DNA from: Paulownia fortunei
Lineage: Eukaryota > Streptophyta > Magnoliopsida > Lamiales > Paulowniaceae
Direction of reading: 5' to 3'
Assembly: GCA_019321725.1 (NCBI GenBank)
Contig: CM033108.1
Coordinates: 19,977,799-20,041,798 of the forward strand
DNA: 64,000 bases
Shown: positions 24,901 to 37,463 of the stretch, in pieces
Layout of the letters: every line of letters begins with the position of its first letter
Position numbering within the stretch: position 1 is the stretch's first letter
Notes under the pieces: model-generated
Seen by the model: the letters and a program-made list of their open reading frames with translations, nothing else
What the model was told of the DNA's origin: nothing
Databases searched by the model: none
Translations under genes and position numbers: made by a program

Positions 24901-26871
24901 TATTTTTGACATAATCAAGTTAGAGAGATGTTTTACTAAAATTGCAAACCTCAAGAAAGGTGAATCCAAATAACCTTAAGTTCATGTGTTATGATAATTA
25001 TATTTACATGATTGTTAATAAAATCTTAGAAGATATTCTAAGTTTATATTTTAAGTATTAAATTTAAAAAGAGAAAAATAGTAGATGGAAAAAGAGAAAG
25101 TCACTATGTTAAAATTTAAAGTATAAAAATGTATATATGCTACTGTAAGAAGAAAAACTGAAAGAACTTCATTTAATATGTAATAATTTGACATTTATGG
25201 AAAAGTAAAGTATTTCTTAACTATATATTAATTTAGATATCAATATGACATTCATGGTAAAATTCATATAACAAATTTAGCCGTAAAGTTTATTATATTA
25301 AATCATGCTTAGTAAGTATAATGAGTTATTTGCACCTTGAGGTGTGAATTTTTTGGTATATTTGATAAAAAAATTCTTACAAGATTTTTTTTCAAGATCA
25401 AAGTATCATATTCGTTTATTTTTTTAAAAAATCATAATTTTTAAAAAACTAATTGGTAGTTATAATTTACAATAAATAATTTAATAAAGAAAATAAATGA
25501 ATGAGGTCAAATTTTAAATTTATAGTCCCTTCAAAGATATAAGAAGTATTGATTAATTTCATATATAAAGAATAATTATAATTCTTATAATTGTACATGG
25601 TTCATAAATTTACAATTACATAACTTTTCTAATAAAATAAAGATTCAAATTCAATTGCAAATGCCATCTTTAATTGTATAATATATCGTACACTTTCAGG
25701 GGAAAAAAATAGGAATGAGTTACTTTCAAATGCATTTTTTTCATAAATAAATAATAATATATATTTTATTTCTTAGTAAACCTTTGATTTAAATTTTGAT
25801 CTAAAATTTTTATATTTCAAACATATAAAGTTAATTTATACTCTTTCCTTTAGTAAATATACTTGAGCTTTAATTTTGGTCTTTTAGAAATATAAATTTT
25901 GAAAACTAGATTTTTTTCTATTAGTATTCATTGTTTTCTCATATCTAGATTAGTATATTCTCTTTAACTATTGAATAAGATAGAATTTAATTTAAGTTAT
26001 TTTTTATTTTAAAGTACTCATCTTAAAAATTTTAGTTTTTATATTACTCTGGTATTCCTTAAACTATTTGTTAATTTAAACCTCGGGAGAGGTAGATTCA
26101 AATAGTCCTAATTTCAAATTTTTTCATAAAAATATCCATTTGGTTGTTAATAGAATGAAACAAAAATTGAAAAGGTAACTTTTTATAGATCTTCTATATT
26201 TGTATTTTTTATTTTTAGTTATATTTATTTATTGAAAGGAATGAGCGAAAGAAAATGGAGCGATAGGAGTAAGTAAGCATATAGATAAGATTAGCGTTTA
26301 TTTATTTTTTGGATAATTAGTAATTATGAATAATATCAAGATATTGTATTTGACTTTGCCAAATAATAATTTAGTTTACTTGAAAGTTTTTGATTAAATG
26401 TGACACTTTGTATTTAGTTTTTAGTTTTTTTCTTGATTAACTATGGATATTGCATTAATTAAAAAAATTGAATATTATTACAAATAGTTGAAAAAAGTAT
26501 TTATCAATTTTTAGCATGTGAAATTACAAGTTGATCATGTATAATGCATTTAATGCAAAGAAAATTTATAAAATTAAATAAAAAGAAGACTTGTCCAACC
26601 ATCAAAATTAAACAAAAGCATAATTAATGTGATCATAAATTTATGTAAAAACTTATTTAGCTATATTACTATTAATTTTTAAATTATCATTGAATTTTGT
26701 TCTTCAAATATTTTTGTTTAATTATTCATATCGATCTAAAATTAAAATATATTCAATATTTATTAATATTTCATTATTTATGAAAATACCTTCTAATATT
26801 TTAGTGATTTAATGATATAATTATTATAATAAATTATATGAATCACGTGTAACACACGTGCTTTCTACTAG
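21991..26871 (+). mobile_element. Non-autonomous Helitron, about 4.9 kb
   Basis: The right end has a perfect hairpin (CACGTGT, loop AAC, ACACGTG, 26844-26860) eleven bases before a terminal CTAG at 26868-26871, followed by T. The proposed left end is TCTATAAAAGTGCG, with the TC start typical of Helitrons, two bases after the neighbouring Helitron terminus. The interior is AT-rich, non-coding, and holds a large internal duplication. Its last 300 bp match those before 21988, so both belong to one family. The right end is firm. The left end is an inference. Confidence 0.7.
23540..26160 (+). repeat. Large direct duplication inside the Helitron
   Basis: Copy 1 (about 23540-25030) and copy 2 (about 25130-26160) share, in order, GAACTTCAT..AAT.TGTAA, AAATTCAT.TAAC(T/A)AATTTAG, the TACATGGTTCA.AAATTTACAA block and the final AAACCTC..GA(A/G)AGGT block. 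The offset is about 1590 bp near the start and 1130 bp near the end, so copy 2 has lost about 0.45 kb. A further partial copy of the first motif is at 23310-23400. Confidence 0.75.
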
Positions 26872-27556
26872 TTGTTATAAAGGTTTCAATGATCATTTTT
26901 TTTAAAAATAAATTAGCTTAATTTTCTAAAATATAAAAATAGGTCTGGTAGATCTAGTGTGGTTCAATTCTTATAGGTGAGATTTGGTATAGGACTCGAA
27001 TACTTCGGATGCATGGACGGTTTGAGTTTTGTCAAATCCACTTATGTAGACAGGGATTTGGGTTAAGGATGAAATCGTCAACTCCTAGTAAGAATGTAAG
27101 ATATGAAGGTGGGATCCGACCTACAATACGAATAAGTTAATAGAATAGTTGGGAGGTTCCCCAATCGAAATCTTTCAACGATCAAATCAGCACAAAACTC
27201 TAGAGAAACATAAATATGAAAAGAAATATGCTACAACTATAAAGAGAGTAAAAAACTTACGAAAAGTAGAGAATGACGGGGGTATTTACAGTTGAAACCA
27301 AATAACTCTGGGTAGTGGATATTATCCTGCGATATGGTTTTTAGACTTAATGAGTTCCACGCAGGATGGTTTTTCCATTAGTTCTAACATAGTGAGAAAT
27401 GTTGCTTATGTAAAAGTGGTATCCAATGAGCAAATTAGATTAACGGCTTATTCTTTTTCAATCAATATCAATATATTAGACATTTTTTCTATCTTTATTT
27501 AGATGAAGTCTCAAGATCATATATCTACATAGTATAGTTGTCCATATGATGACAAT
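26872..27556 (-). repeat. Possible LTR remnant, unassigned
   Basis: GC content rises between 26940 and 27420. Read on the minus strand it has a short promoter-like phrase, GTAAG and then GGGGAACCTCCCAAC, an arrangement like 57120-57700. No clear ends or duplication were found. Confidence 0.3.
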
Positions 27557-27561
27557 CATGA

Positions 27562-29805
27562 TGTTGGGTTCGTATGTCCCGATATATTTATGCAGCAAAA
27601 AATTTGAAAAATTAAAACATACATATCTCATGAACCGATACAATTTCTGATTACTTTCTTAAAACTAAAATGAAGTTTTACGATTTATACTAAAAGCACT
27701 CTTGTTGTTACAGGGATTAAAACGATTCAAATCGTTAGACCTAATCCATGAATCAATTCGCTAGGGGTTCCAAGTATAACCCCTCTACAAATATATATAC
27801 CTCGAGCAAATTCACAAGTTTTGAATTCTTGCTAGAAATTTAAAACTCTTATTTCTAGTCTAGAAATTTGGGAGTACAACTTATAATTTTTAAATCAATT
27901 TGTAATAGAATCAAACCTTTTGATGGAAGAAAAAATATAAGGCAATACGAAAGGGAGTGATTTTCTTGAGAGGGAAGGGGCCAAAATTTGCTTCAATAAG
28001 CACATAAAAATCTCGGCCCCTATGATAGTCTATTTGTACACTTTTGTCTTGCCCTAATTTAATTAGGTAACATACTCCTTTTAATATATTTATCTTGTAT
28101 CTTTCTTTCGGTCCAAAACTAAGAGTCTTGACTTGCTCACCAAACTTCTACTGAGCCTTTGATCATAAGAGTCCAACAACTTGGCTTGGACTTTAATTTA
28201 TTTATTAAGTTCATTTAATTGATTCTTATTAATTAAACAAGCCCAGTTAAATTAATTAATCTCAATCAATTAAACAAGTTCAATTTAATTAATTAATTTC
28301 ACTTTAAACACCTAATTAAATTAAACTCAATTAAATAATCCTATGATTTAATTAAATAGATTAATTTAACTCTTTAAATTAATTTATCTCTTAACTTTTA
28401 ATGAGTCTCTAATCTTATTAAGTCCAATTAAGTAATTTTATTATTAAATTAGATAAAGTAATATAATTCTTGAAATTATTTTTTTCTATTTAACTAATCT
28501 CTATTAATTAATTTACTCCAACTCCTTGGATTACCTTCTAGATTAGAAGTGGATTTTCTCAATACGTATACGATCCCTTAGTTTCATAACTAAATTAGCA
28601 GTGGGTTTGCAACTCTTGTAACTTAGGTGAATTAATTATTTTATTTTTGATAAATTGATCTAACTAGTTAATCCTCTTGAAATTAATTCTTTCATTTCAA
28701 AAACCCAAATAATGCGAATTTATTTCTTATTACGAGTACTATGCAAGTAATATCCTTCTGTTACCTAGTCTCCCAGTTATGTCCAGCATAGATTATTATT
28801 TGGAATTCTATTTAACTTAATAAATATGATTTCATTCTCAATCACATTGACTCCTTAAATGAATCATTAGAAAACTCTCATCTAATATTCATTTTGTCTT
28901 GCCTCAGGTCTTTTGAGTCAAGAACTATGAAAAATATAGAAGATTCACCTAGTTTACTAGATAGGTGACAAGTCTTTATTGGCCACTCATTCTCCATACA
29001 CAAAGACGTTACACTCTACACATTTTCTTGTGCCTGTCAAGCAATCGAGAAATACTTAAAAGCACAACATGTCCTATATAAGGTTAAAATGATGACTTAA
29101 GTATAAGAACTAAATACGAATGACAACAAGATATGTTTGGGACATGTTTGGCCAAACTCGGGACCTACCACACCAGGGCTAGCATGGACTCGAGATCTGT
29201 CTCGTCCCTCCTCAATTTAGCCCCGAACTTGAATCCCAATGTGTCCAACCTGCGATTTCGCTAGACATGCTTGTATAACCCACTGCTAATGACCTCTCAC
29301 TGGTTAATAATTCAATACGGATCAAAATAGAAAATAGTTACAAACTCCCTAACTTCAATTAATTCTTCAAATGAAAAAAAATGGTGAAATAAGAGAATGA
29401 CTATGATTGGCCGCCGGAGACTCAAATTGGCTTGTTCAATGTACTTATTCTCTAAAAAGTACCTACATATACGCATTAGGCATTCCTATATTGTTTATAG
29501 ATTGAAACATCCTGCTTTTAAACATGCATCATGTACGCAAGTCTTGTTAGGCTTATTGATGTCTCATCTTGATGAATGCTCAATTTGAAACTAATTTAAA
29601 ACCAAAACTATAAAGACATATTCCATGATCGTCATCATATGTACGACCATACCCCTTAGCTAAGTATGAGCTAAAAACTTTATCTAATTGATTAAAGACA
29701 ATTAAAGATAAGAAGTATCATTTTATTAATATGCTTTGAATAAGATTATTTAGTACAAGAGTATATAAACGACTATTAATTAGCATACTAGACACTACTC
29801 TAACA
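27562..29805 (-). mobile_element. Solo Copia LTR, 2244 bp
   Basis: It starts TGTTGGGTTCG, ends CTCTAACA, and is flanked by the 5-bp duplication CATGA (27557-27561 and 29806-29810). It aligns along its length with the split LTR at 1548-2950 plus 13370-14122, whose adjoining pol fixes the orientation as minus. An extra segment of about 280 bp near 29125-29400 is absent from the split copy. No internal Copia sequence adjoins it. Confidence 0.92.
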
Positions 29806-29810
29806 CATGA

Positions 29811-31020
29811 ATTATGTCTTTATAATTTTGATACTTAATTGTTCCAAATCTAGAATCATTGAGATGAGATATCAATGATTCAACAAGACTTGTACATACA
29901 ATTCATGCTCACAAGGATAATGTCTTGTTTTATGACATTGGTGTTAGGGACACTAGTGTACGTATGCAGATGTTTGTTAGGAAATAAAAGAATTGAATAA
30001 CCCCATCTAAAAATTCTTAATTGAAAATAAAATATTATCGAATATGGAATTTTTACGTTGCAATTGTGCCTGATTAGCCATTAGACTTGAGGCACCTTAT
30101 TGATCTTGTGCATAATTAATTGTACTTTGATTCATTCTTTAATTACATGAATAACAAAAAAATTATATTTTGGATGTAATTTAATTATGAATGAAGGTTA
30201 ATGAATGTCAACAAATGATAAATTATCTATCTAGATGAATAAAAAAATCTCATATGTTTTCCATAGTTTTTAACTTGGAAGTCTTTAGCCAAGGGTAGAT
30301 TAAAAGTTAGATAATAAAGGGTAGATTAAAAGTTAGATAATAAGTTTTCTAATTTCATTGTTAACTCAATTGAGTAGGAATGGGTACATAGTTATTTAAT
30401 TATCTGGGTTTCGACTAATAAACTATACTTTAGCCTAGTTCGGAGATTATTTCATACATAGTTTTTGGAATTGAAAAAATTCATTACTTTCACCTATATC
30501 TCAATTTTAAATACATGTTGATAGACGTTAATCATGATTTTTAGATTTTTAGAATTAGAAAATTAATTTAAAGAGGCCTAAATAATTAGTCTGAACAATT
30601 TTAATTGTTCAGTTAAGTCACAAAAATTATGAACCTACTACTGAACGTATGAATCACACACTAATTTGAATAAATTCATTTCTTGCTAATGAAAACAATT
30701 CAATTGTTGAATTAAAATAAATTAATTAATTTTTTGGGTATCAATCATTCAAATATTGAATTAAGTTAATAAAGATTGGATAAATTAGTTAAAACTAATA
30801 AAATTACGAATAGTCTAATTGGAATAATTGATCAATTAATTAAATGAGCCTAAATTAAATTATTTGATGAATTGAGTTTAATTAATTTTAAATTTAGGTC
30901 CAATTGTTATGGCTTAACTCGATCAAATCTAACTATAAATTAGTAGATCGAAATTATAATTTTAGAAGAAAAAAGAAATAAGGTAGTTATTAATTAATTT
31001 TCTACGCTACTAGAAAACTA
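29811..31020 (+). repeat. Inverted, diverged relative of the Copia LTR
   Basis: Read on the minus strand it repeats LTR blocks seen at 13440-13680: GGCTAAAGACTTCC..GTTAAAAACTATG, ATTCATCTAGATAGATAA, CATTAACCTTCATTCAT, and GGTGCCTCAAGTCTAATGGCTAA. A possible LTR start TGTTAGGGACAC is at 29942. It lies in opposite orientation to the solo LTR just before it. The right edge is uncertain. Confidence 0.65.
30291..30341 (+). repeat. 26-bp tandem duplication
   Basis: GGGTAGATTAAAAGTTAGAT occurs twice in a row with a 26-bp period. Confidence 0.95.
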
Positions 31021-31260
31021 CTTATGGAGATAAAATCTCACATGGAATAGGCACGGAGAAGAAGGTGGTGATGGTGGCTAGTGGCGGCGCCGGCAGCTGC
31101 CCTGATGTAGCCGCTCTTGGGCTGTTGCTATTAAGTTTAATTACAACCTGTTTTGGCGTGAAATTGTGTGGTGCAGGGCATGGCGGTGGTGGTGGCTGCT
31201 GTTGCTGCGACGGCGTCAAATGGCGGTCGAAGTAGTGGAGTTGGTGGCCGAGATTTATGG
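31021..31260 (-). other. GC-rich island, origin unknown
   Basis: A 240-bp island of GGTGGTGG / GGCGGCGCCGGC triplets in AT-rich DNA. A minus-strand open frame of 65 codons exists (31022-31219, Gln/Pro-rich start), but the triplet bias alone can explain it. It could be the leader of the LTR relative at its left or a captured host exon. Confidence 0.35.
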
Positions 31261-33640
31261 TTAAGTTACTTGATCAGTTCTTCCACTTGTTAGTTATCAA
31301 TTCCTTAATGGGTACACTTACAAATTCAAAGATTGATTAATTACTCAATTAATTAAACTTAACTAATTTTATTTAATTAAAAAAATTATACAGTTTACTT
31401 TTATTCTGAAACAAGTGATGATGAAGAGAATTAAATATTATCTTATCTTCCAGTGACAATAACTAATTTAGTAATTGATTATTCTGTTATTAAATGTTTT
31501 TCTTACAACCATAGTTTAAAAAAATTAAGAATTATTGCTGATAGCCCATGAGAAATATGGATCAAGCTTGATGGGATTAATTTAAAGATGAAATTTCACC
31601 CAAGAGCATCAACTCATATATCGGTGAGTCCTTATCGTAAATTGCTAGTTATCTATAGAATAATTTTTTTTTTTGTAGTCATGTAAATGGCATGATGGTA
31701 AACACATATTTTTAGTTTTGCATATTTGTTTATTTGATATAACTTAGATGTAGAATTTTATTACATTTTGATATTGTGATAATGTGATTATATTTGAAAT
31801 TTGAGTGTAGTATTTTATCACGCTCTAAAAATTTAACATGATATACCTGTATAAATGTAATAATGATTGTTAGTAGGTCCAAGCAATAAAGGGCCGATAG
31901 GGTTGTGTTTGGTTGGGTAGTAGAGGGTTTGTCAGTCTCTAAATGTTCACGTAATTCATAATTCTAGTCTCCCTGTTCGTATATCGAACAAGTCAGATTG
32001 TAGGTTTTAGCATGTTCTCAGGATATATATATATATATAGGCATGGAAGTGCACTTTGCGTGGAAGGAGAAGGGACATTCGTTGTGGAGTTATAAGAATG
32101 TCGGTATTAGTAAATAACAATATCCCAATTAGAATTACAAGAACACGGAATTTAGAAGTGGCTTATGTAAGATATTGGTAATGGAAATTAATTAACGAGT
32201 AATTAAAACAATGATCAATATGGTGGTATTGATTAGTTTGGAGGTTCTATACTCAATGGATGGTTGATTTTAGTTTGGAGGTTCTATACTCAATGGATGG
32301 TTGATTTCAAGATAGAATTATATTGCTTTTTATTGGATATCTTATAATTTGGATTTATAGAACTCTGAACCCTATAATTGGGTTATCAGAATTTATTCAA
32401 GTGTACATCAGTAAGCAGGTGAAATATAGATACTTAGATGAATAAATATAGATACAATTTTAATTTTGATCCTCTGATTCTTTTTATTTTTATTTTTTTT
32501 TCCGAGAGCAAGAATTTGGATGCTTTAATATCTTCCAAATTTGATTGTGTTTAATAACATTAATTCATTGGTTTAACACCATAATAATAAATTAAATGTG
32601 TTTTGTAAGTGTTCATCTTAGAAAGCTTTGAAACTTTTTAAATTCGATAAATTTTTCCTACAATTTGTTTTTTACTTGAATGTAGATATCGTAGGAATAA
32701 ATATGTGTCGAATCTAATTTGAGTTTGTCTGAATTCAAGGCCTGACTCGTTGAAATTTTTAAGAATTCAAACCAAACCCACCTCAAATCCAAATCCGATG
32801 GTTAAATCCATTAAATTTATTTTATAATTTAAAAAATATTAAAAAATTATATTTTTTAAAAATAATACTATTAAAATTTTCTAATAAAAATATATTTTTC
32901 TAAATAAAATATCATATAAATATATATAATAAATTTTTAAAAAAATAAAAATAAATTAAAAGAATTGGGTCAGGTTAGAAAATAATAAACTCGAAATCCA
33001 ATCCAAACTCATTTATACTATTGAAACCCACTCAAAATGGAATAAGTCTGAAGCGATTTCGAATTTTACCTGAATCCATTGCCATTTCTAACCAAAGACG
33101 AGTAATCCTATTAGTTTTGTTAAACTAGTGAGCTACTAATACGGTTTTAATTTTAAGCACTTCATTTTATTTTTGGATATAGTAAAAAAATAAAAATTTT
33201 AACAAAATAAATTATTTAGTTTAGTTGCTGACAAACAAAGATTGAGCTACTACTTAAACAAGTCAAGCTTCAGCTTAATAGTTTACTCGCAAGTTGAAGT
33301 TATAATTTCTCAAAAAATGCGCATATAAAATTTACAAATAATTAGTAATTGGTTAATAACATTACTATCTAATATTTAAAAAGTTATGATAGAATTTTAT
33401 AAAACAAAAATATTTCTAAAATTACAAAAAAAATATAGCAAGTTTATTGGGTCCCACCATCGGGTCTCGAGTGCAGATTGACCCTCAGGTTTTGATAAAC
33501 CCGCCCCAATCTGACCTATCCCATCCATAGCCAAACCGTTAAACCATCCAAATTCTATTTGAATCCTTCCCTCTGCAGTTTTCTGCACACACTCACCCAT
33601 TTTTGAACAGTAGAAGCTAAGAGTACCTGTCAAATCTCAA
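31261..33640. other. AT-rich spacer with small duplications
   Basis: No gene is recognised. It contains a 37-bp tandem duplication (32234-32307) and a (TA)n tract near 32023-32038. The region 32690-33060 and 33440-33630 has higher GC and repeated AAACCCA / AAATCCAA phrases and may be a decayed repeat. Confidence 0.35.
32234..32307 (+). repeat. 37-bp tandem duplication
   Basis: TAGTTTGGAGGTTCTATACT and the following bases occur twice with a 37-bp period. Confidence 0.95.
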
Positions 33641-36600
33641 ACTAACGATTTACACATGCAACTAAAGAGATATTAAATGAAATTATTTTTATAGTGTATT
33701 GATCATATTTCGTTCTACAATTTGTTGAAATACACAGAAAGAATGAAGACATGATGAAGAAAATAGCCTAGCAGTTGGCATTAAGTTTTGTCAAACTTAA
33801 GCATAGCCATGAAATGATCTCACTAATATCTACAAGCAAATTGACAGAAGCTACCTAACTTCTAAAATGATTCGTACACCAGAAATTCAGAATGATCCTT
33901 AGTTTTTACATTTTGCATGTACAACTATGTCTTAAATATTGCTTTACGTGGAATTCACGGAATAATCTACAACTTAAGTTAGAGAAGAACCGAAAAGTAC
34001 TAGTGGTAACTAGAGAACAGCCAACGACGTCAAGAAAAGGTCATCAAGATGAATGAACAAACCTTAGGTGCCTGCTACAAAATTACGGTCTGACTTGGAT
34101 AACTACGGTCTGACTTGGATAAATTATTGCCAGAGATCTTTTTGGTTGCTGGTCGCTGTACAAAACAAAATTTCTATATCAAATTATGTCAAAAGTAGAA
34201 ATTCCTTGTATAATACATTTGTAGTAACAACTGCACGCTTTCACATCAAATAAGGGGAAAGAAAAATGTAAAAACCGAAAACAAGAAGCCAATAAACTAT
34301 TGACCAACCATAAGAAGACATAAGCAACCATGATGGAATAAGATTGCTGAAAATTTTACATAATGAACGTACTACATTAAAAAGAAGGCATAGAAATTGA
34401 ATGCAAAAAGCGTCTACTTCAGGCAGAAACCAGACAGAGGAGTTCACATGCAGTAAAGCTGAAACCCCCATATTCAACAACTTTTAGCATTTTAGTTCCC
34501 TTGGTAATCTTGTGTATACATGCATATAGTAAGCTATCTTAATTCAATTCAAAGTGAAGAAAAACATTTACCTGACCTGACAGGTTTTCCATTCTCTTGA
34601 CCTTAACCTTTTCTTCGATCAACAATTCATAATACAATTAATATTATGCTCCTACCGTCACCCAGAAACTCTTCTATAGTGGATGAGTGCAGCTGAGTTG
34701 AGCACAATAATATGATGGAAAAATAGTCAGAGTAAGTTATCAGATAGGACAAGAGATTACGGACATAAAGCCTCTACACGACAGTCTGCAGGAAAACTTT
34801 TTGAAATTCTCCTTCAAAGTTTGCAAAACTAAATAAAAACTTCCCAGGCAACAGGAATACCAAAAATAGAAGAGCGCTGGCATATATATGATATCACATA
34901 TTTGTTGAAGACAATTTTTTTCAGCACCCTGCTATGAAATAACAGGTTCAAGATATTCTCCATCCTCATCACAAATGAGGAAAAGGGAACGAATAAACAG
35001 ACTTAACAAAGTTGAGATTCCCACCCTAAAAACTTCTTCACCATTTTGACCCCCATCTAAAATAGATCCAAAAATAAAAAGCTTTATCATAGTAATTAAT
35101 ATAGTTTTATCAACTGTTTCTGTATTGGCAAACAAGTAGAATAAGAAGAAAAAAGAATAGCATAGGAATATCATTAGAGAGTTTCCCCCCAAGAGAAACC
35201 ATGTTGCAACAGATCTTATTGCATAATAATTCCTCTTTTCAGGAATTTATTTTCCATTCAGAACATTCTTCCCCAGAAATTTTTCCTTTAGTCAGCACAA
35301 GAATGCTATATTGGCAACAATAATATGTCTCTTCTAACGACCAACTAATTTGGATGATATCAATTGATATGTACTGAACAAGCAATTGATATACTTCAAT
35401 CCACATCCTAAAGAACAAGCATCTTCGTTCCACAAACTCTTCAGCGCACACGACCACAAGAATATGAAAAAGATCTTTATCAATTATGACAGTGCCTATT
35501 AACATTACTAGAAGGAATTACAGAAAAAAGGAACCACAATAGCAAGATTCACTGAGAATCGTTTGTGATAGAAAACCCTATTCACATATTCAACAGCAAT
35601 TATAAAGCAAATTAAAAGACAAAAACCATAACAAGAGAGAGAGAGTATAGAAAAGGCCGTCTTGCATTTCAATTACAATAAGCAGTCCAGATGCAAGGTA
35701 AAACAATTTCACCAAGAGAATACTATCCTGACATCATCATAGAGTTAGGTAACACTCAAAGTCCACAGACAGTGGAACAACCCTCTAAATCTCATCTGCT
35801 ACTGACCTCTACTAATGCAAAAGAATTTTGGTCCCACTAACTTCAAATCACAATTCTTCCAATATTCTAGATAATGATTTAGATCTCACAAGATTTTTCT
35901 AGTGTGAAATGCTTAAGGGTCCAGATCTTTGGAAGGAAAATGAGAAATTGAAGCCAACTAATGACTAAAGGCTTTACCAAAAAGTAAGAATTTAAGGTTC
36001 CTTTTTCCTTTTTGTAATTACATCTCATAATGAAAACAATGACTGCCATAACTGGCAAAAAACTTTTTCCTCTAAGCACTTGCTCTTTAGGAAGTGGGTT
36101 ACTGCATATTAATTTCTTGTTCTTATGGGCATTTTAACATGTCAATTGATTTATCCAAATTAGTAGGTTGCTAAAAAAGAGATATTTTTGTCAAGATAGT
36201 TTTGCATGTCATGCGCCTTGGGCCATTTTGCATGTCTAACTTTCGTTGGCTCATAAGATTCATGCTAAATCATCAAGCGTCAACTAATTACTAAAAATTA
36301 AATTTTTCATGCAACTTTTAGCATCTTTGATTGATATAAAGAAACGGCATACTTAATAATGACTATCTTTCTTCCAAGTTATAAACCAACTCTAGTGAGG
36401 AATATATAACCACTAGATATCATGTACAGTTGCGTGCCAGACTACCTAAATATATGCTATATAAACTGCCAATTTTCTCATTCAAATAATATTTCTTTAG
36501 GATCACAGAGATTCAGTCTCAAGAAGTCCTATTTATCTATAGTAATATCTATATCTGGAAGTAGCTTAACTGCAGACCAAGCATGACAGACCAAACCATT

Positions 36601-37088
36601 TCCATCAACTTCCATAGGAAGCTAGTAAGTCACTCAATATATTTTGGTAATTAAGAGGGCAAGCTGAGGTGATAGATGGCTACAGTTATTATGAGCAGGA
36701 GAAATTAGTTAAAACTCTTACTCCAGATTTGACATGGCCCAAAATGGTTAAATGGTCTTTTTATCTGGTACTAGCGTCCGCTTTGTTTGGAAAATCATAA
36801 AAATGCGAATATTCTCAGTTTTTTTCAATAATTATCTCCTTTAATAAAATGTCAGCTTAATCTGAGAAGAAATGCAGCACAATGAAGTTGAGAAACTACC
36901 ACAAATCCCAACCTTTAAAATAGAAGTGCTAGTGCACGAGACTTTAGCTTATTGGTCTTGGAAGGTGTTTGATGAGGAACAATAAAAATTAGCCTTATTA
37001 TCAAGTATAGGAGACATGGGTTCAAGATTATCTCAAATGCTTGAGATCAAGGTTCTGGAGATTGAATGCATGCAATGGGCGTATATGG

Positions 37089-37121
<33 letters not shown>

Positions 37122-37463
37122 TGAGAGAGAGAGAGAGAGAGAGAGAGAAAGGCGGATAGTTGGATATGCAGAGAACAGAAGTCATCACTTTAGAAAGAAA
37201 TTCGATCCTGGTTCCATATCTTCCAAACTCTTCAATTCCATACTTTTCTTGAAAATTAGAGTCAGTTCAATCTGGAAATGATAGTTTTCTCAACCAGACT
37301 GTAGCAACCTAATCAGACCATGCTTCTTATGAAATCGAATGTAACATTGGCCACGCACTACCTCAATCCCAAAAAAAAAGAAGCAGCAGAAGAATAACTA
37401 TAATCCTGGAATGAAGCACTAACACCAAATAGAGTAAAAAAATCAGAATACAGAGCTTACATA
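33641..37463. other. Sequence downstream of the FRS3-like gene
   Basis: No coding exon could be supported. Base composition is less AT-biased than the TE regions, and no TE hallmarks are seen over most of it, so it may hold the 3' UTR, 3' UTR introns or flanking single-copy DNA. A 20-bp tandem duplication is at 34083-34122. A stretch at 36930-37070 with a TAGCTTATTGG phrase and GGGTTCAAGATT resembles degenerate tRNA-type A and B boxes of a SINE. Confidence 0.4.
37091..37148 (+). repeat. (GT)n(GA)n compound microsatellite
   Basis: About 29 bases of GT followed by about 27 of GA. Confidence 0.97.

Noticed and set aside
31022..31219. Gln/Pro-rich minus-strand 65-codon frame
   Set aside because: The triplet composition explains it. 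There is no promoter, splice or homology support, so it is listed only as a GC-rich island.
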